Assembly (NCBI RefSeq): GCF_016342405.1
Contig: NZ_JAEINN010000002.1
Location: forward strand, 1 to 64,000
Reading direction: 5' to 3'
Source of the DNA: Maridesulfovibrio ferrireducens
GTDB lineage: Bacteria; Desulfobacterota; Desulfovibrionia; Desulfovibrionales; Desulfovibrionaceae
DNA length: 64,000 bases
The translations under genes were made by a program, and so were the position numbers. Below are positions 52,488 through 61,498 of this stretch, in pieces. The notes under the pieces were generated by a model. It did no database searches. It was not told the DNA's origin and saw nothing but the letters and a program-made list of their open reading frames with translations. The first letter of the stretch is position 1, and each line of letters begins with the position of its first letter.

Positions 52488-54779
52488 ATGCCATACTCTA
52501 AAAAGTTAAAAAACTTCTTCATGACTCCCGCAATAGCGGGAGTCATTGCTTTTAGTATCCTAGTATATATTGCACTAACCCTTATTTCAATTACGGAAGC
52601 AACACCTGCATACGATAAATTGTTATTTTGGCTAAATTGTGCCTTTATTCTTGAAATCTTTCTAAGAGTATTTACCTATCGGAAATTCTCTGACTATCTC
52701 AAAGCTCATACTTTAGATGCCGTAGCTGTTTTCCCTTGGGACAGTGTAATCTTTTATACGACAGGACATTCAGCCAGTAGCAATTTGTTGGTTGTTATTA
52801 GGCTATTTCGTCTTTTCAGAATTGGTAGTTTTATTTCGCTCTGGAAAGATTCATTGAGAAGTCGAATTTCATACACAATTAAAAAGCAGATAGAGCAAAG
52901 CCTTTTCCGGCAATGCCTTATATTACTTGGGGCGATTGTTTCATTAACAATAGTGTTCGGCTTTATCTTTAGAATACTTGGGTATACCAGAGAAGGAACA
53001 AGCCTTTTCTACATGGCTTTCATGGCTCTTCTTGATCCGGGAACATCTATGGAAGTTGCAGGAAAAAGCCTTGCTATCCAAGTTCTCTTTAATTTCCTCA
53101 TAATGCTTGGTATCGTATTATTCAATGGCCTTACAATTGGTATTATTGTTACTAAAGTTGAGTCATATTTGACTATGGTTAAGGAGGGATATGGAGATGT
53201 GGTCGAAAAGAATCATACGCTTATTCTGGGATGGAATCTGCTCGGACAACAGCTTATAGAAGAAATTAATGATTATGCGAAGCACGAGTCTAAAGGTAAG
53301 CAAAAGGTCGTCGTTGTCACAGAAAAAATAGATAGCCTTACCCGCTTTCTCAAGGCCGGAAAGCATAAACATATTGATCTAATTAAGCGCAAAGGTGTCT
53401 TTTATGAAAAAAGCACACTGGAGCTCGTGGACACATCCCAAGCTGACAAGATTGTCATTTTAAATGAAAATAGCGATATATCTTTGCCTTTACAGTTTAG
53501 AAAAGCAGATGTTTTCAAAGGATGTCTTGCTGTCAATTCTTCCCTTTCCAACCTAAAGAACAGACCCGTTTGTTATTACGAAACTACCTGTAAGGCCAAT
53601 AGAGCTCGGCTTACCCCTCATCTTACGAACAATTTTTTTGGGTTCGACAGTGCGCAATATTCGGCATTATTATTGACAGCATTGCTTTTTCATAAGCACT
53701 ATTACGACATTCTTATTGAAGTCTTTGGCTTTTCAAATGATGAATTTCACTTTGTGAAAGCCTCGGATCTTAGTGTCTCAGGAATGACATTTTCAGAAAT
53801 TATTGCTGTAAGTAAAAAGATTACTGTTGTGGGCATAGCTCATGCTGATGGTAGTTTAAAAATCATCCCATCACCACTTTATCGATTATCCAAAGATGAT
53901 AAGTTAATATGTTTGGCGGAAAGTCGAGATTCTTTACTTGCAGAAAAAATGGAACAACCCTGGTGCGGAGATCTGCAAAAGATTATTAAAAATTTCACTG
54001 CGAGCAACCAAAATATTCAACTCGAACAACAACGAATTGCTATTATCGGCGTAAATGAAACTCTTCCTAATCTTTTGAATGAGTTAAGCTTGTGGAATAC
54101 ATATGTTGACATCATCACAACACCGGAAGGCAAAAAGATTGCATCTGGCTATTTTGTGGACACCCCGGTAAAACATTCTCAGGTTGAATTTTATACCCAA
54201 AATATTGCTGAATATAATTTAGAGAATTGCTTTGGGACAATCATATTAGCTGACGATGAGCATCTCCAGAACGTTAGTCTTCATACTGGAGATACTGACT
54301 CCCTATTTAAGCTCTTCGATATAAAAGCAAGGCAGGAAAATCATCCCGTAATCGCTGAAGTTATCAACCCCTGTGAAGAGGCCTTGTTTCAAAGAATTGA
54401 AGGTGTCAAATATATTGTAGGTACAAATATTTTAGCTAAAATACTCAATATGTCATTGGTTTATCCTGAAACGTTAAAATTCTTTAATGAATTAATATCT
54501 CTAAGGGGAGGGACTTTTAATTTTGCAAAACTCTCAGATATCGTAGGCAGTGATGCTATTAAAGAGCTCTCTTTTGTCGATTTCTTCCATCACTTTTATC
54601 GTAAGAATCAATGTGTTGCTATCGGAGTTGTAAGAAAAGGATGCCCGCCTCTTGTAAACCCATTACGAAGTGAGCAATTAAATCAACTTGAATATGCAAA
54701 TTTCAAAATACGAAATGGAGAATTAGAACTGCATCCAGATGATGAAATTGTTTTTCTTGAAAAAAGTGAAGCAACATAA
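52488..54779 (+). CDS. CASTOR/POLLUX-like ion channel with RCK-type domains
   Basis: 763 aa. Residues ~15-240 form a voltage-gated-like channel core with about six helices: an S4-like segment RLFRLFRIGSF and a pore region (FMALLDPGTSM) without a TVGYG filter. From ~250 HTLILGWNLLGQQLIEEI opens a Rossmann-like RCK domain, and a second begins near 510 (RIAIIGVNETLP). This layout matches the CASTOR/POLLUX/SYM8 family. The ATG at 52488 lacks a good ribosome site; an in-frame ATG at 52521 is inside a hairpin. It is the last gene of the plus-strand run. Confidence 0.83.
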   Translation: MPYSKKLKNFFMTPAIAGVIAFSILVYIALTLISITEATPAYDKLLFWLNCAFILEIFLRVFTYRKFSDYLKAHTLDAVAVFPWDSVIFYTTGHSASSNLLVVIRLFRLFRIGSFISLWKDSLRSRISYTIKKQIEQSLFRQCLILLGAIVSLTIVFGFIFRILGYTREGTSLFYMAFMALLDPGTSMEVAGKSLAIQVLFNFLIMLGIVLFNGLTIGIIVTKVESYLTMVKEGYGDVVEKNHTLILGWNLLGQQLIEEINDYAKHESKGKQKVVVVTEKIDSLTRFLKAGKHKHIDLIKRKGVFYEKSTLELVDTSQADKIVILNENSDISLPLQFRKADVFKGCLAVNSSLSNLKNRPVCYYETTCKANRARLTPHLTNNFFGFDSAQYSALLLTALLFHKHYYDILIEVFGFSNDEFHFVKASDLSVSGMTFSEIIAVSKKITVVGIAHADGSLKIIPSPLYRLSKDDKLICLAESRDSLLAEKMEQPWCGDLQKIIKNFTASNQNIQLEQQRIAIIGVNETLPNLLNELSLWNTYVDIITTPEGKKIASGYFVDTPVKHSQVEFYTQNIAEYNLENCFGTIILADDEHLQNVSLHTGDTDSLFKLFDIKARQENHPVIAEVINPCEEALFQRIEGVKYIVGTNILAKILNMSLVYPETLKFFNELISLRGGTFNFAKLSDIVGSDAIKELSFVDFFHHFYRKNQCVAIGVVRKGCPPLVNPLRSEQLNQLEYANFKIRNGELELHPDDEIVFLEKSEAT
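52521..52546. other. Perfect 11-bp hairpin at the channel gene start
   Basis: ATGACTCCCGC (52521-52531) pairs with GCGGGAGTCAT (52536-52546). The first arm contains the alternative start codon. It looks like a terminator stem but lacks a following T-tract. It may cap the immunity transcript or control channel translation. Confidence 0.6.
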
Positions 54780-54924
54780 AAAAACTAATTATAATGCGTT
54801 ATTCAAAAATCGAATGTTTTAATTTTGATGAGGATGTTAAAGTACACCAGAATATTCTCTGAAATTTTTACTCATAATAATTGTTACCTTTCAAGAATAA
54901 GTACTCCATAAAATGTCCGTAATC

Positions 54925-54958
54925 TCTCAGTGGCTACGTTTGTAAATAGCCACTGAGA
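54925..54958. terminator. 12-bp hairpin between convergent genes
   Basis: TCTCAGTGGCTA (54925-54936) pairs perfectly with 54947-54958 around a 10-nt loop. It lies between the channel gene (+) and the glycine-zipper gene (-). No long T-tract is present on either strand. The rest of this 235-nt gap holds nothing I recognise. Confidence 0.6.
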
Positions 54959-55014
54959 AATTATGAATAAGACCTGTTTCAAAACCTTGCCCCTAGGGAA
55001 TAGAAATTAACTGT

Positions 55015-55764
55015 TTAGACAGGATTTGGTTCGCCAACAAAAGAAGAAAACGGAGGTAGGTCTTCCGACTTCGCAGTATTCTTAAAGCCTCCCATCTTTT
55101 CCTTTGTTGCCTCAGAATCTGAGACATTTACGAATTGAGTCTTAAATATATTCCAGTCCGCTTCGATATGTCTTAAATTAATCATATTTTGTGTTTCTAA
55201 AGAACTTAAAATGCTGTTCATTGCGTATATAAATTTTGCAGCATCAAGAGATTCTGATTTAAAACCATTTTTCATCATAATCGCAACTTCGTAAAACGTC
55301 GGCACTTTTTGGAATATGAGCTTTAATTCGTCATTTAGTTCTTCAGGAAGCCAGGTAGCAAATAGTGAATTCATCTGGAGCATTGCTTCACCCGAGTTAG
55401 CTTCAGAGTCAGTATTTGAAAAACAACTTGCAACCAAAGCATAGGCCATCTTTACACTATTTTGATATGCTTGCATGGAGCTGGCGCACGCGACCAATGA
55501 CTTTCGGGCATTGATGGAGTCATTCCATTCTTCTTCCTTTTGCGCACTAATGTTTTCGCGAATTGATTCTCGATCTTCTGCGTCTTCAGTCGCAACGGCT
55601 AAACCTGCACCAATGCCTAGAGTAGACCCCAGAATTGCTCCCATCCCAGAAACAGTGCCGACTGCGCCAAAGAGAGGTATAGCCGCAATTACACCAACTC
55701 CAGCAGCAGCCCCACCAATAACTTTCCAAAAATCCTGCCCGTCTAGATCTTCAAAATCTACCAT
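55015..55764 (-). CDS. Glycine-zipper membrane protein with helical C-domain
   Basis: 249 aa. After a short acidic start, residues ~15-60 are glycine-zipper hydrophobic (IGGAAAGVGVIAAIPLFGAVG, GAILGSTLGIGAGLAVA). The remaining ~180 residues are helical and soluble with no recognised fold. AGGAG precedes the ATG. A TTCCA-N5-TGGAA element lies 69 nt upstream of the start. Together with the small zinc-ribbon gene next to it, it may respond to the same WYL regulator. Domain plan is similar to the zipper proteins at 37435 and 47217. Confidence 0.68.
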   Translation of the reverse strand: MVDFEDLDGQDFWKVIGGAAAGVGVIAAIPLFGAVGTVSGMGAILGSTLGIGAGLAVATEDAEDRESIRENISAQKEEEWNDSINARKSLVACASSMQAYQNSVKMAYALVASCFSNTDSEANSGEAMLQMNSLFATWLPEELNDELKLIFQKVPTFYEVAIMMKNGFKSESLDAAKFIYAMNSILSSLETQNMINLRHIEADWNIFKTQFVNVSDSEATKEKMGGFKNTAKSEDLPPFSSFVGEPNPV

Positions 55765-55832
55765 GTTTATCTCCTCTAAATAAGTTAAGTAAAAACACTC
55801 ATACTATTTAGAAGCATGATACTCTGGGTATT

Positions 55833-55847
55833 TTCCAATATATGGAA
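55833..55847. promoter_or_regulatory. TTCCA-N5-TGGAA element upstream of the glycine-zipper gene
   Basis: TTCCA-ATATA-TGGAA, 69 nt upstream of the 55764 start; the same arms and spacing as the copies at 42373 and 56169. Confidence 0.5.
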
Positions 55848-55882
55848 TAGTAAAGAGCTTATTAATGCAAGTCTCTCCACTT

Positions 55883-56098
55883 CTACAGCTTAGATGTTTC
55901 AGGGAGATTTATAAGTTTTTCGCCTAATCTTTTAACATCAACGCTTCCGCATTTTTCACAACTAGGTCTGCTATTAACGTAACAAAGGGTAAACCTATTG
56001 GTGCCCTGTTTCTCCTCGGTGGAAGCTTTCATCGCAAAAATATGCTCACAATCTTTGCATTTATACATACACATAGAAAATGAGTTTGAGGTAGTCAT
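55883..56098 (-). CDS. Small zinc-ribbon protein
   Basis: 71 aa. CKDCEHIF near 14 and CEKCGSVDVKR near 47 form the two zinc knuckles of a ribbon; basic residues follow. No membrane segment. The Shine-Dalgarno AAGGAG lies in a hairpin arm (56108-56113). Function unknown; zinc-ribbon recurrence with the 37435 protein suggests a shared interaction role. Confidence 0.7.
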   Translation of the reverse strand: MTTSNSFSMCMYKCKDCEHIFAMKASTEEKQGTNRFTLCYVNSRPSCEKCGSVDVKRLGEKLINLPETSKL

Positions 56099-56107
56099 TG
56101 TATTGAT

Positions 56108-56151
56108 CTCCTTGAAATTATAATCTTATGCAGTTCTTTGCCTTCAAGGAG
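56108..56151 (-). promoter_or_regulatory. Leader hairpin that can mask the ribosome site of the zinc-ribbon gene
   Basis: On the minus strand CTCCTTGAA (56151-56143) precedes and can pair with TTCAAGGAG (56116-56108), which contains the Shine-Dalgarno. The stem is 9 bp with a 26-nt loop. Translation could be conditional; this is inference from complementarity only. Confidence 0.4.
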
Positions 56152-56168
56152 TTTATATTTTAAAGATC

Positions 56169-56183
56169 TTCCAAAATATGGAA
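56169..56183. promoter_or_regulatory. TTCCA-N5-TGGAA element upstream of the zinc-ribbon gene
   Basis: TTCCA-AAATA-TGGAA, 71 nt upstream of the 56098 start, nearly the same distance as the copy upstream of 55764. Confidence 0.5.
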
Positions 56184-56452
56184 ACATCGGGTTCTTTTTT
56201 GTATAAAAAGCAAGTTGTTAGTTTTAATATATATAGAAGGGGTGATAATAGAAAAAAAACTAAGAATATTTAATCACGAATTGAATCATTGAGAAGTTAA
56301 AATAAGTGTTAGCTCAGGGAGATTTAAACATATTATCAATGAATATTGGCAAGTAAAAGATAAGCATATTGTATAGTTGGTGTCTGAGTGAAATTAATAA
56401 GCGTGTGGTTGATTTATTTTGCAGGGATGATGAAAAGTTTACAAATCAATCC
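56184..56452. other. A+T-rich intergenic end with no recognised feature
   Basis: The gap 56099-56452 holds the leader hairpin and the TTCCA element listed separately. The remaining 56184-56452 is A+T-rich with no ORF, hairpin with T-tract or repeat that I can support; it forms the junction between the accessory genes and the downstream end of the type I restriction locus. Confidence 0.5.
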
Positions 56453-57169
56453 TCAATATCGCCAATCCACATGACTAACAGGCAAGCGGTTTAACATTTT
56501 CCGGTGAAATTCCCACTGTGGCATATATTTTTCCATCAACATCTTAAATCGAGCGTTGTGTGTTGGTTCTAATATGTGCAGCATCTCATGGACGATCAGG
56601 TATTCGAGGCAGTGTGCGGGCTTTTTGGCAATATGAGTATTGAGACGGACATAGCCTCTTTGTGGGTTACAGCTTCCCCATCTTGTTTTCATGCGCTGAA
56701 CAAATAGACGGTTAACTTTTACTTCAAGCCTAGACTCCCATTTCGATATTAGCGGGGCGGCCTTTTTTCTTAATTGATTGCGATACCATTCATCAACAAC
56801 AGCTTGCCGTTTATCCTCGGTTGCGCCGGGGCGGACAGTCAGGATCAGGGTGTTATGCGCAAGAGATACTTCGGGAGGTTTATTCTCTTCGATGATGGTC
56901 ATGAGGTAACGCTTGCCCCACAGATAATGACTTTCACGTTCTAGATATTCACGCGGAGTTTCGCGCTCCTGTTCCAGCATTTTCTTTCGTGCTTTCTTAA
57001 TCCAGCTGAGTTTGGAAATGGCAAACACACGGACAATATCAAGTTCCATTCCCATAGGTGCAGAAATACGAACCTTGCCAGCCGGAGGGTTTACACTGAG
57101 ATGAATATTTTTAATATCTTTGTGGAATACATCCACAGCGATATCACCAAGGTCAATCCTTGAGAACAT
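56453..57169 (-). CDS. YgjP-type (DUF45) zinc metallopeptidase domain protein
   Basis: 238 aa. The N-terminal half is a beta-rich region with VRISAPMGM. The catalytic half has RMKTRWGSCNPQRGYVRLN and HEMLHILEPTHNARF, giving HExxH plus a third His six residues on. It overlaps the hsdR stop by 1 nt and is last in the minus-strand restriction operon. YgjP-like genes are regularly linked to type I restriction loci, but their role is not established. Confidence 0.85.
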   Translation of the reverse strand: MFSRIDLGDIAVDVFHKDIKNIHLSVNPPAGKVRISAPMGMELDIVRVFAISKLSWIKKARKKMLEQERETPREYLERESHYLWGKRYLMTIIEENKPPEVSLAHNTLILTVRPGATEDKRQAVVDEWYRNQLRKKAAPLISKWESRLEVKVNRLFVQRMKTRWGSCNPQRGYVRLNTHIAKKPAHCLEYLIVHEMLHILEPTHNARFKMLMEKYMPQWEFHRKMLNRLPVSHVDWRY

Positions 57170-60100
57170 TAGTATTCCTGCTGCTCTTGGATGATATTAA
57201 AAATGCGCTCAACTTCATCCTTGTCCTGTAAAATTCCATATAATCCTGCCTGAATTACTCGCTCTTTTGACTGAACACCACGCCATCCATCGGGACGAAT
57301 ATTATTAACAGTCTCATCAATTTTTAATGCGAGATCTTCATCCTGACCAAGGTTGTCATAGAGAGCCCGTTTACCGAATGTGTTCAAACTTTTGGGAGTC
57401 TCGTCAGTCATTCCTGTTTGAACCATAGTTGCCAACTCAGCGATCTTTTTTAAGTACTCTTCATACTCAGTCGCTTTAGCTTTTCTTAAAGCAATAATTT
57501 CATCTAGCAGAACCGACATTTTTTCATAGTAGGCAGGATTGTTCAGGTGTTCTTTAATGATCTTGCTGCGGACATTGTTTTCAATAGTCTCTGCAACTGC
57601 ATTCTTATCACCTTTAAGATCGTTAAGTTGTGCCCCTATAGCGGTGGCGATACCTGAATTTACAATCAATTCGAGCAAAGGCATTTCATCAAAAGGTGAA
57701 ATTTTTCTTGCAAGGTCGGCCTCAATGTACATGTCGATGAGATGACGCATATCAGCTTCATAAGGCTTTAGATCTAGAGTTTCTCCGCTGGCTTTTCGGA
57801 TTATCTCACGCAACGCAACATATTTTTTTATATCGCCCTTAATACGAGAAATCTCCTCAGGAGAATATCCGGCAGATTCCAGTTCATCGGAAATATTTGC
57901 GTAGGCCCGCAACAGTGAAACAGTCGCCTTATAAAAGGCTACCCGCTGAGGCTCGTGCTTCTGCAAGTCTGTAGGGATTTCCGTGTTACCACAAAAATAG
58001 TGAATATATTCCAGCTCGCCCTTGGGAGGTTCTACCGGTTCACAAAGCAAAGCAATGGCTTCCCGAGCATTATCAAGCCGTTCGCGTCCGGTTTTCACTC
58101 TGTCTTTAAACATTATTTGTGGGTCTACGTCATCTGCGCTGTGATCAAGTTCTGAAGTATAAACATTGAGAGCTTTTTCAACTTTCTTAAAAAGATCTTT
58201 ATAATCAATTATGTAGCCGTAATTTTTATCTTCGCCATTAAGTCTATTAGTTCGGCATATAGCTTGAAACAGGCCATGATCCTGCATGGATTTATCTATG
58301 AAAAGGTATGTACATGCTGGAGCGTCAAAGCCAGTAAGCAACTTATCCACTACGATTAAAAGTTTCATGTTCATAGGTTCTTTAATGAACATTTTTTTAG
58401 CATCTTCTTCGTATGATTCAGTTGCAGACATATTCCCTTTACGGGAAACGTCTTTTAATATCTCCGTGTAGGTATTATAAACAAACTCTTTGTCAGTTTC
58501 AGTATTTGCGCCGATATCTTCTTTAGAGACATCTCCAGCCTGCGGATTATAAGAAGTTATGACCGCACATTTTCCATTGAATGAGGTTTTTTGAAAAAGT
58601 GTATAATACTTACATGCCTCAAAGATGCTTGATGCCACCAACATGGCATTACCAAATTGATTGCAAAGCTGCGGAGCGACTTCGAAGGTAAAAACAATAT
58701 CTCCCACAACCTGATCCATGCGAGATTTAGAGCTGAGAACACTTTGCATTGTGCCCCAGTGTTTCTTTAGCTCATCCTTTTGCCAATCATTCAAGCCTCT
58801 TGTTTTGGCATCAAACCATGCATCAATTCGATCTTCTGATTTAAGTCGCTGATCAATATCCCGCGCTTCATATATCAAATCAAGGACAACCCGGTCCTCT
58901 ACGGCTTCATTGAACTTATATGTATGGATGTAGCCGCCGAAGACTTCGAGGCTATTCTTTTTGTCTTTTTTAAGGAGCGGCGTGCCGGTAAAACCTATGA
59001 AGACAGCATTAGGCAACATGGCTTTCATTACTCTATGCAGTTTACCGCTCTGAGTCCGGTGACATTCATCCACAAAAACAAAAAGTTCACCAACGGTTTT
59101 AGTCGGCTGTGCTTCAATGTCTTTTATATACTTATCAAAATCATTAACTTTCTTACGCCCGAACTTATGCACCAGAGAACATAATAGTCGAGGTTTAGCT
59201 TGACTGAGCTGTGACATCAATTTCTGACCACTTGTTGACCGCTCAATCTCCTCACCTGTTTCGGTGAAAACCCGTTCTATCTGCTTATCCAGCTCATCCC
59301 TATCTGTAATTATAACCACACGGGCATGCGGATTATTCTCGAGAATCCATTTCGCCAGCAGTACCATAACAATACTTTTACCGCTGCCTTGCGTGTGCCA
59401 GATAATACCACCCTTATAGGCTTTAACGAATTTCTGAGCTTCTTTGATTCCGAAATATTGGTGAACACGGGGGAGCTTCTTCATACCGCTGTCAAAAACC
59501 ACGAAGTCGTGCATCAACTCGATAAGGCGGCTTTTGTTGCACATCTTGAGTAAATACTTATCAAGCTTAAGTAAGGAATTATCTTCTTGGTCTTCTTTCC
59601 ATTGTAGAAAGAACTTTTCAGGCGTTCCGATGGTTCCGTATTTCAATCCTTCAGAATCATTACCCGCAAATACTATTTGAACAGTAGGAAAGAACCACTC
59701 ATTAAATTTAGAATCCTGATTGGAAATAAGCTGGCGGATGCCGTCCCCGATAGATATTCGGCTGTTTTTAAGTTCAATTACGCCGATAGCAATGCCATTA
59801 ACATAAAGCACAAGATCTGGCCTGCGCTTATGTTTACCTTTAAGAGTAACCTCTTCGGCAATAGCAAAATCATTTTTATCAGGCTCATTCCAGTTGATAA
59901 GGTGGATCGTATCCGTAACCTCACCAGCTTCGGTCTTAACCTGCACACCATAGCGCAATAGCTCGTATACAGCTTTATTGTTTGCGTAGAGTTTGCGGCC
60001 ATGATTATCTGCCTCGGCCTTCAGCAGATAAATGGCTCTGGATATCTGTTGGGCCGAACAGCCTGATTTTTCCAGCCAGTCCGTGAGCAATCCTTCTTCG

Positions 60101-60216
60101 ATATTGCTGTTGTCGCGGTCCGTCCAGTTGCCTAGGTAACAATATCCGAGTTTATTACAAAACAAGGCTATAACCCGACTTTGGGTTACGATTTCAGGCT
60201 GTCCGATTTTATTCAT
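57169..60216 (-). CDS. hsdR: Type I restriction enzyme R subunit (HsdR)
   Basis: 1015 aa. An N-terminal nuclease has PDLVLYVNGIAIGVIELKNS (the PD...ExK core, near 135-152). The SF2 translocase has HTQGSGKS near 275, DECHR near 387 and FTGTPLL. The helical C-terminal region binds the methylase core. HsdR cleaves DNA lacking the cognate methylation after ATP-driven translocation. It overlaps the AAA gene stop and the YgjP start by 1 nt each, so translation is coupled. All motifs look intact. Confidence 0.95.
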   Translation of the reverse strand: MNKIGQPEIVTQSRVIALFCNKLGYCYLGNWTDRDNSNIEEGLLTDWLEKSGCSAQQISRAIYLLKAEADNHGRKLYANNKAVYELLRYGVQVKTEAGEVTDTIHLINWNEPDKNDFAIAEEVTLKGKHKRRPDLVLYVNGIAIGVIELKNSRISIGDGIRQLISNQDSKFNEWFFPTVQIVFAGNDSEGLKYGTIGTPEKFFLQWKEDQEDNSLLKLDKYLLKMCNKSRLIELMHDFVVFDSGMKKLPRVHQYFGIKEAQKFVKAYKGGIIWHTQGSGKSIVMVLLAKWILENNPHARVVIITDRDELDKQIERVFTETGEEIERSTSGQKLMSQLSQAKPRLLCSLVHKFGRKKVNDFDKYIKDIEAQPTKTVGELFVFVDECHRTQSGKLHRVMKAMLPNAVFIGFTGTPLLKKDKKNSLEVFGGYIHTYKFNEAVEDRVVLDLIYEARDIDQRLKSEDRIDAWFDAKTRGLNDWQKDELKKHWGTMQSVLSSKSRMDQVVGDIVFTFEVAPQLCNQFGNAMLVASSIFEACKYYTLFQKTSFNGKCAVITSYNPQAGDVSKEDIGANTETDKEFVYNTYTEILKDVSRKGNMSATESYEEDAKKMFIKEPMNMKLLIVVDKLLTGFDAPACTYLFIDKSMQDHGLFQAICRTNRLNGEDKNYGYIIDYKDLFKKVEKALNVYTSELDHSADDVDPQIMFKDRVKTGRERLDNAREAIALLCEPVEPPKGELEYIHYFCGNTEIPTDLQKHEPQRVAFYKATVSLLRAYANISDELESAGYSPEEISRIKGDIKKYVALREIIRKASGETLDLKPYEADMRHLIDMYIEADLARKISPFDEMPLLELIVNSGIATAIGAQLNDLKGDKNAVAETIENNVRSKIIKEHLNNPAYYEKMSVLLDEIIALRKAKATEYEEYLKKIAELATMVQTGMTDETPKSLNTFGKRALYDNLGQDEDLALKIDETVNNIRPDGWRGVQSKERVIQAGLYGILQDKDEVERIFNIIQEQQEY

Positions 60217-61412
60217 TATGAATGATCCTTTTCTGGAAACTCCGGTATTGCACGTCTCATAAACTTATCAAAGAGCGGAACAGTAAAAGCCATTTGTCCG
60301 TGTGAGGGGCTGTATATCATTCCTTTCTTGATGAGGATTGCCCTTACCGGACCAAGATTTCTTATATCCGTATCCAGTGCACTGGCAACGTCAGCGGTTT
60401 TGTATGGGCCTTCACCGAGATGGGCCATAGCTCGCAGGTAAGTCTTTTCTTTTGGCGTTAAACGATTGAAGCGGACTCTAAAAAAATTTTCATCAAGCCG
60501 TTTTTCAACGATTTGAGAAGTTTCATCTATGATCTTTTTAGTAATGGGGGAAGATTCGGCATGATCCCAAGCCTGATAACCCCACTCCTGAAGAAAATAA
60601 GGATACCCCTGAGTCAATCTGCTGATTTCAACCAAAGCGTCCGGTTCTATAAATTCCCCAGCTGATTCGATGGGTTCACGGATGGCCTTGGCAGATTCTT
60701 TTTCCGGCAATGGGCCGAGGTCCGGGAAATTAAAAAGACGTTCAGCATAAGATTTCGAATCTCCAGCGAGTCCCGGCAAGATGGGGAGACCTGCTCCGAC
60801 CAGTACGATAGGCAACTGCCGTTGCTGCATCTTGTGCATAGCCATTATCAGGGCACTGAGTTCAATTTTGCCTAAGTACTGAATTTCATCGATCAAAATG
60901 GCAACGCAGGAACCGCGCTCCCGGGCCGCTTCACCTACAGCAACAAAAAGATTGGGCAGATCTATTTCCAGATCACCGTTATCAGCGGAACCTTGTTCAG
61001 GATCGATATCAAGACCGAACTCAACATCACCCATTGTGACTCTTAGTCCGCTGATGAAACTCTTTAGCACGGCAATTCCGCGCCGCACTTTGTCTCCAGC
61101 TCCTTTCATGCGGTCCAGACTGAACAGCAATCGACGCAGATGGGGAATGAGCAACAGAGCCAGAGGTTTTTCTTCGTGCGCTTCAATAAGTATGGTTTTA
61201 TAGCCGTCATTTTCAGCCATGTATTCCATTTCATTGAGCAGTACGGTCTTTCCAACGCCCCGCAATCCTGTCATAAGTATGCTTTTCTCAGGACGTTTTG
61301 CCCGCACACGTCCGAACAGAACCCTTGCTTGCTCAAGTATAGCATCACGTCCGGCTAATTCAGGCGGAGGAGTCCCGGCACCGGGGGAAAATGGGTTTTT
61401 AATCTTATCCAT
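60216..61412 (-). CDS. AAA ATPase of the restriction operon
   Basis: 398 aa from the ATG at 61412 (AAAGG upstream); the frame is open to 61472. P-loop GLRGVGKT near 49 and Walker B VAILIDEIQYL near 170 are typical of archaeal-type/ORC-like AAA ATPases (STAND-related). A C-terminal winged helix follows (TPKEKTYLRAMAHLGEGPY). It sits between hsdS and hsdR, so the operon carries an accessory ATPase of unknown function, perhaps a control or second-defence factor. Confidence 0.8.
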   Translation of the reverse strand: MDKIKNPFSPGAGTPPPELAGRDAILEQARVLFGRVRAKRPEKSILMTGLRGVGKTVLLNEMEYMAENDGYKTILIEAHEEKPLALLLIPHLRRLLFSLDRMKGAGDKVRRGIAVLKSFISGLRVTMGDVEFGLDIDPEQGSADNGDLEIDLPNLFVAVGEAARERGSCVAILIDEIQYLGKIELSALIMAMHKMQQRQLPIVLVGAGLPILPGLAGDSKSYAERLFNFPDLGPLPEKESAKAIREPIESAGEFIEPDALVEISRLTQGYPYFLQEWGYQAWDHAESSPITKKIIDETSQIVEKRLDENFFRVRFNRLTPKEKTYLRAMAHLGEGPYKTADVASALDTDIRNLGPVRAILIKKGMIYSPSHGQMAFTVPLFDKFMRRAIPEFPEKDHS

Positions 61413-61498
61413 GAAGATACCTTTATAATAATTTATAGCAAAGTATAATGAAGTATAAGCGAGTATAAGCAAATCTTCTTATACTGTCTAATAAATCC

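Noticed and set aside
54925-54958. Second attachment site of the island
   Set aside because: The inverted repeat shares nothing with the tRNA-Arg remnant.
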